A stretch of 10,722 bases of DNA. Origin: Nitrospirota bacterium (lineage in GTDB: Bacteria > Nitrospinota_A > UBA7883 > JACRGQ01). The notes beneath the pieces are model-generated. The model was given only the letters and a program-made list of their open reading frames with translations, ran no database searches and had not been told where the DNA came from. Below, piece after piece: positions 1 to 6,755 of the stretch. How positions within the stretch are numbered: position 1 is the stretch's first letter; the number at the start of each line of letters is the position of its first letter. The stretch spans positions 1 through 10,722 of the forward strand of contig JAJRYM010000127.1 of NCBI GenBank assembly GCA_024275775.1, read 5' to 3'. The translations under genes and the position numbers were made by a program.

Positions 1-56
1 AACGGCATCATCAGAAAGAAAACGAGCGCCAATAACAGCCGGTTTTCTTTTTTCAT
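1..56 (-). CDS. 5' end of an exported protein gene (partial)
   Basis: Only the first 18 codons are in the window, starting at ATG 56 and running off position 1. They encode a short basic N-terminus (MKKENR) followed by a hydrophobic run (LLLALVFFLMM), which is the start of a Sec signal peptide or a membrane anchor. A weak GGA lies about 11 bases upstream of the ATG. The gene follows the LolA-like gene by 48 bp on the same strand, so it is probably the third gene of the MMPL operon. In related MMPL/LolA-like clusters this position often holds an outer-membrane beta-barrel or other envelope protein, but nothing visible here decides that. Confidence 0.6.
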   Translation of the reverse strand, partial: MKKENRLLLALVFFLMMP

Positions 57-104
57 TTCACGATAATTCCGGGCGGCGCTGTTTCATCGTTCTCATTCGC
101 TTTT

Positions 105-944
105 TCAGCGAACCCATGAGCGCGGAGGCCTGCGCATGCGCCGCTCGCTGAAATCCTTATCCTTCAGTCCCTGATTGTAGGATACCGAAGTGTAAGTCAC
201 TTCCGTCCGGTGGCCGGTTTTAACGTTTTTCATCATGCGCTTGGTTATGGTTGGGAAAATTTGCCTATCCTTTTCATCACCAATACCGATTTCTTCGATT
301 TTGTCTGCCGTGAACAGACGGGAAAGCTGTTCCTGCGCATCGTAATATTCTTCCCTCAACGGGAGAAAAGTTTTTTTATCTATCCATGAGAGCCGCTTGG
401 TGTAATCCGTGGCCGCTTTCGGGATGCTTTGTATTACATAGACGTTTTTATCCCCAAGTTTTTCCTCGCGGAGCAAGGTATGCGTATCCGAATCCGCATC
501 GCGGCCGGAAACATCCTCGTAAGTAAAGTCCGAGCCGACGAAGCTGGAGCGTTTATCGTCCGCCGCTATCCGGCGGATAAGATCCACGGCGGGAATGAAT
601 ATCCAGCGGTCGTCCTCTTTTTTCGGATATTTCCAGACCATGAACGTCATTCGCTTAACGTCTCTCGGCTTGTGGAAATAAATAAAATATTTCTGATTCC
701 CGCCTGTCTCCGCATTCAACCGGAGCATGGTCATAACCCGGATTCGCTTGCCACCATCCTTATCGATAAGCTCCATAAGGGCATTCTGCTTCATGTCCCG
801 GCCCTGATAGTAAAAGGCAGACAGCGACTTCACAACAATCTCATCGGCGGTTAAGCGGCCATTCCCGTTTTGCGGCTCCTGCGCGATAGCCGGGGAAGAG
901 AAAAGGAATGCGGCTACTACGGCTATCCATATAATCTGTTTCAT
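105..944 (-). CDS. Outer membrane lipoprotein-sorting protein (LolA-like family)
   Basis: This 279-residue periplasmic protein begins with a clear Sec signal peptide: MKQ, a hydrophobic core near residues 4-20, and a likely cleavage after SSPAIA at residue 21. The mature part looks like the LolA-like fold found beside MMPL exporters. It is rich in beta-strand-like charged/aromatic segments and carries the family-typical stretch FVGSDFTYEDVSGR in its middle. Proteins of this family are thought to bind a lipid or lipoprotein acyl chain in a half-barrel and carry it across the periplasm. The ATG at 944 has a strong AAGGAGA at 951-957, inside the last codons of the transporter gene. The gap from the transporter stop is 3 bp, so the two are almost certainly co-translated partners. 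The cargo is unknown. The family assignment is from recognised sequence features, not a search. Confidence 0.85.
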   Translation of the reverse strand: MKQIIWIAVVAAFLFSSPAIAQEPQNGNGRLTADEIVVKSLSAFYYQGRDMKQNALMELIDKDGGKRIRVMTMLRLNAETGGNQKYFIYFHKPRDVKRMTFMVWKYPKKEDDRWIFIPAVDLIRRIAADDKRSSFVGSDFTYEDVSGRDADSDTHTLLREEKLGDKNVYVIQSIPKAATDYTKRLSWIDKKTFLPLREEYYDAQEQLSRLFTADKIEEIGIGDEKDRQIFPTITKRMMKNVKTGHRTEVTYTSVSYNQGLKDKDFSERRMRRPPRSWVR

Positions 945-947
945 TTA

Positions 948-3248
948 TTATCTCCTTGAAAAAATCTGCGGCCCCGCCAATCGCAACGCCGCCGGAAGAA
1001 TGAATAATGTCGAAAGGGTGCTGAACAGCATGAGCAGGGCGAAAAACAGCCCTACGGTTACGTATGGAGTTAGGGACGACCCGATAAGCGGCAGGAATCC
1101 CAAAGAAATCACAATAGCGTTGCGCCCTATGGCCCGCACCGGCTCGCCCAGCATGTAACTGTTCGTCTCCTCGAAATCTCCTGTTTCCCGATAATGCTCC
1201 CTGAACCGCTGAAGAAAATGTATGGCGAAATCTATCCCCATTCCCAGAGAAAGCGAAGAGCAGACCGCAATCGGCATATCATAGTCCTTGCCCATCCAGC
1301 CTGCCAGCCCGTAGGAAAGAAGAATCGCCAGAGAGAGCGGCGCCATGGAGAGGAGGCCGAGCTGGATGGAGCGAAACTCGATTAGCATAAGAAAGAACAC
1401 CACGATAAAACTTCCAGCGATGGCCTTAAACATGCCGGAAACCATAAGATCCTGCCAGACCTTGTTGATGTAAGTTAAGCCCGACCAGCGGATCGAAAGA
1501 CCGCCGGGCGGAGGATTGTCCCGCATGAATTCCGTCAGGCGATCTTCCACCTCCTGCATATATCGGTTGTCGCCTTTTTTCATCTGCACCCAGACGGCGG
1601 CTTTTCGTGATTCACTATCGACGAAGTTGTCCAGATCGCCCGGATCGCCGGACGACTGAAAAAGAAAAAGGAACTGCCCTACGGCATCGGCGGAATCCGG
1701 CACGATATCGTATGCAGGATCGTTGTCGTGCAAAACGAGATTTATCCGTTTGACGATATCCGCCACCGAGGACGTTTTACCCACCACAGGGTCTGCTTCA
1801 AGATAAGCTTGCAGTCTGTCGATGTAGGAAACTACATCCGGGTTTTTTATTATCTCCGGCCTGTCTCCCTCAATCACTACATACGCCATGTAGGTGCCTG
1901 CGAACAGGCGGTTCATAACGGTATCCGCCACGCGCATGGGATGGGCTTTCTTAAACCATTTCACAGGGTTGTCGTTTATCTCTATCTTCTGGAGGCCCCA
2001 CGCGCCCAGAACAACCAGCACGCCGCCCGCTAGCAGAACCGTTTTCGCGCGGGTGAAGGCGGCCCGTCCCATCGGCTGGAAAAATCGGTCGAGCAGAGAT
2101 ACCCGTCCGTCTTCGCCGGTCGGGAGAATCTTCTTCAACTTTTCATCGCTCATCAGGCTTATGACAGCCGGAACCATCGTCATGGAAAACAGCCATGCGG
2201 CCATGATGCCGAACGCCACGAACAGCCCGAACACCCGTATCGGCGGGATATCGGCCAAGGCCAGAGACGCGAACCCTACCGCCGACGTCAGTGAAGTGAA
2301 AAGCATAGGCCGGTAAAGAGGCCGCATACCTTCCAGAAGCGCGCGCCGCTTGTCTCCAACAAGGCGGTATCGGTCGAAAAATCCGCTCAGCACGTGCATA
2401 TCGTCAAGTACGGCTATCGGCATGAGAAACACCGGTATCATCGAGCTCATTATATGTACCGTATGCCCCGTGCCTATCAACAGCCCCATAGCCCAGATTA
2501 CGGCGAACATGGAGTCCATCCCCACCGGCAGAAGAAACGCTGTCCGCCGAAACATAAGAAAAACCAGAAGCAGTATGACCATAAACGCCAATGGGGCGAC
2601 AACGGCCATCTGCAGGAACATCTCGTGGCCGAAAGTATCTTCCGCCACCGGCAGGCCGGCAATATGGAAAGTCTGTCCCTGAAGAAGTTCCCGCTTGAGT
2701 ATTTCCTTAATTTCGCCCGCAATCCGATAGCTCATATCCTTTTGCCGTATCGGGATATACAGAGCGACGGCCGTACCGTCGGCCGAGCTGATTTTTTCGT
2801 GCAAAAACGGATTTTCGGCTATATCGCGCCTGAGCGCGGCAACGGCTTCCTCAGTTCGAGGAACCTCGCGCATCACCGGGTGTATATCAAGGAAGCCGCC
2901 CGAAGGTTTAATATTGTCCGTTGTGGTAAGGCTCACCACATCCTGTATAACAACTCCTTTGATTTTAAGAATCTCCGCCGTGGCGCGCGCCACCTGCTCC
3001 AGCGATTCCGTGCGGAAAACGGTTTCTTTATCCACTATCCCCGCAACGATAAGGTCATGTATGCCGAATTCTTTTTTGAAGCTGTCATAAAACATCCGAT
3101 CGGTCTGGCTCGCTTCCAGCATATTTTCCGGGTCGGTGTCGATGATGATTTTGGGGAACTGAAGCCCGAACAGAATCGTCAGTAGCAGAATAGCGCCGAT
3201 TACCGTTCTGGGGCGGTTAAGGGCGAATACGGTTATACGTTCAAGCAC
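948..3248 (-). CDS. MMPL/RND-superfamily transporter (predicted exporter)
   Basis: This 766-residue inner-membrane protein has the two-fold repeat of RND/MMPL exporters: one N-terminal membrane helix (about residues 14-31), a large periplasmic loop, a block of five helices (about 213-375), then a second helix near 403-421, a second loop and a final block (about 612-755). Proton-relay acidic residues are visible in the fourth helix of each half: D282/D283 in VLDDMHVL and D673 in GMGIDFAIHF, the latter in the canonical MMPL motif context. The start is GTG at 3248; it has no convincing Shine-Dalgarno, but MLERITVFALNRPR is a typical family N-terminus. It heads a run with the LolA-like protein and a further exported protein, so it likely moves a lipid or other hydrophobic envelope component from the inner membrane, driven by the proton gradient. 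No MFP or TolC-type partner is visible. The substrate cannot be told. Confidence 0.9.
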   Translation of the reverse strand: MLERITVFALNRPRTVIGAILLLTILFGLQFPKIIIDTDPENMLEASQTDRMFYDSFKKEFGIHDLIVAGIVDKETVFRTESLEQVARATAEILKIKGVVIQDVVSLTTTDNIKPSGGFLDIHPVMREVPRTEEAVAALRRDIAENPFLHEKISSADGTAVALYIPIRQKDMSYRIAGEIKEILKRELLQGQTFHIAGLPVAEDTFGHEMFLQMAVVAPLAFMVILLLVFLMFRRTAFLLPVGMDSMFAVIWAMGLLIGTGHTVHIMSSMIPVFLMPIAVLDDMHVLSGFFDRYRLVGDKRRALLEGMRPLYRPMLFTSLTSAVGFASLALADIPPIRVFGLFVAFGIMAAWLFSMTMVPAVISLMSDEKLKKILPTGEDGRVSLLDRFFQPMGRAAFTRAKTVLLAGGVLVVLGAWGLQKIEINDNPVKWFKKAHPMRVADTVMNRLFAGTYMAYVVIEGDRPEIIKNPDVVSYIDRLQAYLEADPVVGKTSSVADIVKRINLVLHDNDPAYDIVPDSADAVGQFLFLFQSSGDPGDLDNFVDSESRKAAVWVQMKKGDNRYMQEVEDRLTEFMRDNPPPGGLSIRWSGLTYINKVWQDLMVSGMFKAIAGSFIVVFFLMLIEFRSIQLGLLSMAPLSLAILLSYGLAGWMGKDYDMPIAVCSSLSLGMGIDFAIHFLQRFREHYRETGDFEETNSYMLGEPVRAIGRNAIVISLGFLPLIGSSLTPYVTVGLFFALLMLFSTLSTLFILPAALRLAGPQIFSRR

Positions 3249-3361
3249 GGCTAAAAATCCAGCATAACAAGTTTATAAAGATTTTGCATAATCGGGAGCG
3301 GGCAAAGCGCAGGCCTTTTCGGGTTGCGCATTCGCAGAGGCGTTCCTTTCGCTGACACCGG
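3249..3361. other. Intergenic gap between SQR-like gene and MMPL operon
   Basis: The 113 bp between the flavoprotein stop and the MMPL start contains no gene. An AT-rich part (about 3250-3293) includes a TATAAA on the minus strand at 3272-3277 that could be a -10 element, but I see no good -35 at 16-18 bp. No strong terminator hairpin follows the flavoprotein. Whether the MMPL operon has its own promoter or is read through from upstream is open. Confidence 0.5.
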
Positions 3362-4567
3362 TCACCACCCCAGCCCGCCGACCGGACTTTTCCCGCGGGC
3401 GGCATTCCAAAGGTAATAACGTTCAAAAATTTTCTTGGCCCACAGCCAGCGCCTGCCCTCGCTCATTACGGCGATATTCCTCGGAGGGCGCACCGGGTCG
3501 GCTTTCATGTGCGCCGCACTGCCGCCCATATCCAGAATGCACTCCACGCGCAGTTCGCGAGCCAGCTTTTCGCCTCCGCTGGTATCAGCGCAAATATTGT
3601 GGGCGGCCATGGCCGCCATCTGCTCCGTCATGTGGCCTGTTTTTGGGAAATTGACGGGGACAGGCGTTTCATCTACAGGCGGAAACGCCACCGCTACGCC
3701 TACAGCGTAGATAGACGGAAAATCCCTGTGGCGGTAATGCTCATCCACCGGAATAAATCCCTTGGGATTTGTCAGGCCCGGAGAGTCGGCCACCCCCTTA
3801 GCGCCGGCAAGCGGAGGAATGACAAGAGAAAAAACCGATTCGAAGCTTTCACCGCCGGCAAGCTCCACGGACGAGCCGGTGATTCGTGAAACGGCCGCCG
3901 ATGTGACATAACGGATATCGCGCTCTTCAAGCTCCCCTTCAAGAAACTGCCGCGCCCTGCCGACGCCGCCCACCCCGAAGTGCCCCAAAAACGGCTCCGG
4001 CGTGATCATGACGATGGGAACCTTGTGCCGTATTTTACGTTTGCGCAACAGATAGTCTATTTCGAAGGCAAATTCATAGGCAGGCCCTATGCAACTTGCG
4101 CCGGGAGCGCATCCGATAACCATAGGGCCCGGTTTCTCAAAAAAAACCGCCAGAGCCTTTCGGGCTTCTTCCGCTTCCGGAGGCGACATCAGCGAATGAC
4201 CCGGCCCATCGAACGGCCCCAGCCCAGCTACGGCCTCGTTAGCGCTACGGTGGCCTGTGGCGATAACAAGATAATCATAGGAGTAATCTCCGCCGTCGGT
4301 TATAACCTTCCGCGCCTGTGGATCAACCCGGTTTACAGCGGCATGCGCAAACCGAATTTCTCTTCGTTTTAGAGGTTTTTCGAGGTCGAAGGATATCTGC
4401 TCCAGGCTTTTTTCCCCCATCGCAACCCACGGCAGGGACGGTATGAACACAAAACGCCGCTCCTTGGAAATAAGAATTATTTCGCACTGCCGGCGTCCCA
4501 GCCGTTTCCGCAATTCATAGGCCGTTGTAAGCCCGCCGAACGAGCCGCCGATTATAACAATGCGCAT
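3362..4567 (-). CDS. Sulfide:quinone oxidoreductase-family FAD flavoprotein
   Basis: This 401-residue FAD-dependent oxidoreductase starts MRIVIIGGSFGGL, the N-terminal dinucleotide-binding GxGxxG motif. I use ATG 4567 rather than an upstream in-frame start at 4717. It places the flavin motif at residue 7, has GAGGG at 4573-4577, and starts one base after the TGA of the preceding gene. Two cysteines sit where sulfide:quinone reductases have their redox pair: C159 in PGASCIGPAYEF and C343 in VECILDMGG. A further C153 precedes the first. The cysteine usually seen in an SICT-like motif near residue 128 of the three-cysteine SQRs appears replaced (SLMS). Expected activity is two-electron oxidation of sulfide or another sulfane compound with transfer to quinone at the membrane. 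The C-terminal stretch rich in W, K, F and Y (WAKKIFERYYLWNAARG) could be its amphipathic membrane contact. Coupling to an ArsR-rhodanese regulator supports a sulfur role. A different flavoprotein substrate remains possible. Confidence 0.82.
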   Translation of the reverse strand: MRIVIIGGSFGGLTTAYELRKRLGRRQCEIILISKERRFVFIPSLPWVAMGEKSLEQISFDLEKPLKRREIRFAHAAVNRVDPQARKVITDGGDYSYDYLVIATGHRSANEAVAGLGPFDGPGHSLMSPPEAEEARKALAVFFEKPGPMVIGCAPGASCIGPAYEFAFEIDYLLRKRKIRHKVPIVMITPEPFLGHFGVGGVGRARQFLEGELEERDIRYVTSAAVSRITGSSVELAGGESFESVFSLVIPPLAGAKGVADSPGLTNPKGFIPVDEHYRHRDFPSIYAVGVAVAFPPVDETPVPVNFPKTGHMTEQMAAMAAHNICADTSGGEKLARELRVECILDMGGSAAHMKADPVRPPRNIAVMSEGRRWLWAKKIFERYYLWNAARGKSPVGGLGW

Positions 4568-4568
4568 A

Positions 4569-5243
4569 TCAGCCCTCTGCAGATGTTTCCACCGCGAACC
4601 CAAGCGCGCGCCATTCATGCACGCCTTCTCCAAGAAGCACGGCGCGGTATCCCTTTGCGCGGAGTTTTTCCACCGCCTCGATGGCGAGAATACAGTAAGG
4701 GCCCCGGCAGTAGGCAACGATTTCCTGATCCATCGGCAGATCGGATAAACGGGATTCCAATTCCTTCAAGGGTACGGAAACGGCGCCGGAAATATGGCCT
4801 GCGCGGTATTCCTCGCGCGGCCTGACATCGATGACCATTACCTTTCCGCTACGGACGCGCTTCAGCAGTGCGCCGCGATCCACCGGCGCAAAACCTTCGC
4901 GATTGCCCATGAATCTGCGCGTGATTCGCCCCACCTCGGCAAGGCGCGCCTCGGCCAGAAAACGCAGGTTCCGGAAAAAATCGCAGACCGCTTCATCCGC
5001 GATTCTGTAGGTTACGTAGAGGCCGTCCTTCCTGCTCTCCACAAGCCCGCCGCTTCTCAAAACCTGGAGATGCCGTGAAGCGTTGCCCACGGTAATGCAG
5101 GCTTCTCCGGCAAGTATTTCCACGGTTCGCGGCCCTTGGCAGAGAAGGTCTAGCAGTTCCAACCGTTTGGGACTGGAAAGCCCTTTCCCCATGCGCGCGA
5201 ACTGCTCGTATACAGCATCCTTGAAGAGCCTGTTCCTGTTCAT
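4569..5243 (-). CDS. ArsR/SmtB-type regulator fused to a rhodanese domain
   Basis: This 224-residue cytoplasmic protein has two domains. Residues about 10-95 are a winged helix of the ArsR/SmtB family, with the recognition-helix segment near 52-62 (VGNASRHLQVL) and the wing near 68-81. Residues about 122-218 are a rhodanese domain with IDVRPREEYRAGHISGA and an active-site loop beginning at C179 (C179-R-G-P-Y-C184). C179 is the expected persulfide carrier, and C184 adds a possible resolving cysteine. C35 and C87 in the DNA-binding domain could form the dithiol switch known from persulfide-sensing ArsR proteins such as BigR and SqrR; that match is inferred. No ArsR metal-site motif (ELCVCDL type) is seen. 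It is one base upstream of the SQR-like gene and next to a palindromic operator, so it is probably an autoregulated repressor released by sulfide or persulfide. Confidence 0.88.
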   Translation of the reverse strand: MNRNRLFKDAVYEQFARMGKGLSSPKRLELLDLLCQGPRTVEILAGEACITVGNASRHLQVLRSGGLVESRKDGLYVTYRIADEAVCDFFRNLRFLAEARLAEVGRITRRFMGNREGFAPVDRGALLKRVRSGKVMVIDVRPREEYRAGHISGAVSVPLKELESRLSDLPMDQEIVAYCRGPYCILAIEAVEKLRAKGYRAVLLGEGVHEWRALGFAVETSAEG

Positions 5244-5246
5244 AAT

Positions 5247-5257
5247 CTCCCGTCCTT
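5247..5257 (-). promoter_or_regulatory. Ribosome binding site for the ArsR-rhodanese gene
   Basis: The leader reads AAGGACGGGAGATT before ATG 5243. Two purine-rich cores overlap in use: AAGGA about 9 bases from the ATG, and GGGAG only 3 bases from it. The first has the better spacing and supports this start. Confidence 0.5.
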
Positions 5258-5260
5258 AAT

Positions 5261-5292
5261 TCTACTATTCTATTAATTAATCGAATAGTAGA
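5261..5292. promoter_or_regulatory. 32-bp palindromic operator of the ArsR-rhodanese/SQR unit
   Basis: The 32 bp centred between 5276 and 5277 form a near-perfect palindrome. Outer arms TCTACTATTC (5261-5270) and GAATAGTAGA (5283-5292) match exactly. The inner AT-rich part also pairs, so only one of 16 base pairs (5271/5282) is mismatched. It lies 18 bp upstream of the regulator start and overlaps the predicted -10. ArsR repressors bind such AT-rich dyads as dimers, and ATTC...GAAT half-sites are like those of persulfide-responsive relatives, though the spacing here is 12 rather than 8. The length would allow two dimers. This is the likely autoregulatory site. Confidence 0.75.
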
Positions 5293-5318
5293 GTATCGGG
5301 GGCGACAAGGCAAGTCAA
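5290..5318 (-). promoter_or_regulatory. Predicted sigma-70-type promoter of the ArsR-rhodanese/SQR unit
   Basis: On the minus strand TTGACT (5318-5313) and TACTCT (5295-5290) are 17 bp apart. The -35 is close to consensus, while the -10 is weak (3 of 6). The -10 runs into the palindrome, and the start point would fall inside it, so a repressor bound there would block polymerase. Confidence 0.5.
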
Positions 5319-5340
5319 GATAAAAAATAAATGTAGATTC

Positions 5341-5384
5341 GCCTTTATTAAGGCTGGATATCCAGACGAAGTTTCTGGAGAAAC
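5341..5384. repeat. Three short adjacent dyads
   Basis: Three inverted repeats lie close together: a 5-bp stem GCCTT/AAGGC with TATT loop (5341-5354), the perfect 12-bp palindrome CTGGATATCCAG (5354-5365), and GTTTCT-GG-AGAAAC (5371-5384). They sit between the rhlE end and the ArsR-rhodanese promoter. None is followed by a T-run, so they are not clear terminators. Their purpose is unknown. Confidence 0.4.
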
Positions 5385-5389
5385 GTATC

Positions 5390-5411
5390 GGGGACTGGTT
5401 TCCCAGTCCCC
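5390..5411 (-). terminator. Strong hairpin downstream of rhlE, no T-run
   Basis: A perfect 9-bp stem (GGGGACTGG / CCAGTCCCC) closes a 4-base loop, which on the minus strand reads GAAA, a stable GNRA tetraloop. It is about 40 bases past the rhlE stop. No run of T follows on either strand, so it may stabilise the mRNA 3' end or be part of a repeat rather than act as an intrinsic terminator. Confidence 0.4.
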
Positions 5412-5426
5412 TGCCACTAATCGGCG

Positions 5427-5442
5427 GGGGCGGAGCGTCCCC
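5427..5442 (-). terminator. GC-rich bulged hairpin just after the rhlE stop
   Basis: On the minus strand GGGG-A-CG-CTC-CG-CCCC folds into a short stem with one bulged A, beginning 8 bases after the rhlE stop codon. Together with the 9-bp hairpin at 5390-5411 it makes a two-hairpin module of the kind seen in REP-like intergenic repeats. No T-run follows on the minus strand. On the plus strand the stem is followed by TTTT, but there is no gene there to terminate. Confidence 0.35.
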
Positions 5443-5449
5443 TTTTAGT

Positions 5450-6682
5450 TTACCTGCCGGCCGGTGAGCGGAACTGCCGGCGTCTCGGCCTGAAGTTCCT
5501 GCGTTTCGCCGGTACGTTGCCGCTCGGCCTGGACGAAGCCGCATGCTTTGAATGGTACGGATGCTCTTCGTCTATCGGAATGCTGGCTTTAATAGTTCTT
5601 TCGATGTCGCACAGATACGACCGTTCATCGCCGTCGCAAAAGGAAATCGCTTCTCCGGAGGCTCCCGCGCGGGCGGTGCGGCCTATCCTGTGAACGTAAC
5701 TTTCCGGCTCGTTGGGCATCTCGAAGTTTATGACATGCGTGATTCCCCGAACGTCTATTCCGCGGGACGCCACATCAGTAGCCACCAGAACGCGCGTTTT
5801 GCCGGCGCTGAAATTCCTTAACGCCTGCATGCGGGCGCCCTGAGATTTGTTGCCGTGAATGGCATCGGCGTTCACTCTGTTGCTATTCAGCTTTTTGGCG
5901 ATGTTGTTTGCTCTGTGTTTTGTGCGCGTAAAAACAAGCGCCCGGTAAATCGAAGAATCCTCAAGAAGCGAAAGCAGTAGCGCTTCCTTGTCCTTCCTGT
6001 CCACGAACAGAACCTTCTGCTCCACCTTCTCGGCGGTTGTGGCAAGCGGATTTATTTTTACCTGCGCCGGATTTTTCAGCAGACTTCCGGCAAGCCTCGA
6101 TGCGGCTACTGGCATTGTGGCCGAAAAGAAAAGCGACTGCTTTTTGACCGGAAGCGCGGCGATTATTCTCTTTATATCGTTAATGAAACCCATATCCAGC
6201 ATTCTGTCGGCCTCGTCGAGAACGAACACTTCAAGGCTGTCCAGATACAGCATGTTCTGGTTCATCAGGTCGAGCAGTCTGCCCGGCGTGGCGACCAGAA
6301 TATCCACTCCGCGAGCGAGCGTCCGGGCCTGCGGGATGATGCTTACTCCGCCGTAAACCGCGGTGGAAACAATATTCAAATAACGGCCGTAAGTTTTAAT
6401 GCTGGCGCTCACCTGATTCGCCAGTTCCCTCGTAGGAGTGAGAATAAGCGCGCGAGGAGATTTTCTTGCGGGCGGGACGTCGGTTTCGGCGAACCGCTGG
6501 AGCATTGGAATGGCGAACGCGGCGGTTTTGCCGGTGCCTGTCTGCGCTATTCCCATCAGATCGCGCCCCTCAAGAAGAGGAGGTATGGCGTCGGCCTGTA
6601 TCGGGGTTGGTTTTTCGTATTGCGCCTTGCGCAGGGCGCGGAGGATGGGCTCAATGAGGCCCAGCTTGTCAAAAGATTCCAT
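5450..6682 (-). CDS. rhlE: DEAD-box ATP-dependent RNA helicase, RhlE type
   Basis: This 410-residue cytoplasmic helicase has the full set of DEAD-box motifs in order: Q motif around residues 21-29 (QYEKPTPIQ), Walker A AQTGTGKT (46-53), PTRELA (83-88), TPGR (132-135), DEAD (156-159), SAT (187-189), a motif IV-VI core including ATDVASRGID (301-310) and HRIGRTAR (331-338). The HGNKSQGAR segment (276-284) is typical of RhlE. A short basic tail (about 391-410, rich in R) can bind RNA. It unwinds short duplexes in ribosome assembly and RNA turnover. I start at ATG 6682 (MESFDKLGL). The reading frame stays open upstream to 6778, but that part crosses the hairpin and the end of the RRM gene and is not protein-like. 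Placement behind an RRM gene suggests a shared role, perhaps in cold or growth-phase RNA remodelling. Confidence 0.93.
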   Translation of the reverse strand: MESFDKLGLIEPILRALRKAQYEKPTPIQADAIPPLLEGRDLMGIAQTGTGKTAAFAIPMLQRFAETDVPPARKSPRALILTPTRELANQVSASIKTYGRYLNIVSTAVYGGVSIIPQARTLARGVDILVATPGRLLDLMNQNMLYLDSLEVFVLDEADRMLDMGFINDIKRIIAALPVKKQSLFFSATMPVAASRLAGSLLKNPAQVKINPLATTAEKVEQKVLFVDRKDKEALLLSLLEDSSIYRALVFTRTKHRANNIAKKLNSNRVNADAIHGNKSQGARMQALRNFSAGKTRVLVATDVASRGIDVRGITHVINFEMPNEPESYVHRIGRTARAGASGEAISFCDGDERSYLCDIERTIKASIPIDEEHPYHSKHAASSRPSGNVPAKRRNFRPRRRQFRSPAGR

Positions 6683-6694
6683 ATATTGTGCTTT

Positions 6695-6736
6695 CAAAAA
6701 AAGAATTGAGTCGGGTTCCCTTGCAAAAGGGAACCC
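6695..6736 (-). terminator. Strong hairpin between the RRM gene and rhlE, with distal T-run
   Basis: A perfect 10-bp stem (GGGTTCCCTT / AAGGGAACCC, 6713-6736) with a 4-base loop starts 19 bases past the RRM stop. A run of seven T on the minus strand (6702-6696) comes only about 10 bases after the stem. That makes it an imperfect intrinsic terminator or attenuator. The T-run also ends 13 bases before the rhlE ATG, so the structure lies in the rhlE leader and may partly uncouple the two genes. Confidence 0.55.
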
Positions 6737-6755
6737 ATTGTAAGAAGAGCGGTTT

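Noticed and set aside
2394..3185. 263-codon open frame on the plus strand
   Set aside because: It lies wholly antisense to the well-supported MMPL transporter, has low-complexity His/Arg-rich composition and no family-like motif.
4568..4717. 50-residue N-terminal extension of the SQR-like protein
   Set aside because: It overlaps the rhodanese coding region in another frame; the flavin motif starts at ATG 4567, which has its own ribosome binding site.
4993..5544. 183-codon minus-strand open frame
   Set aside because: It bridges the ends of rhlE, the hairpin region and the ArsR-rhodanese start in an alternate frame, and does not resemble a protein.
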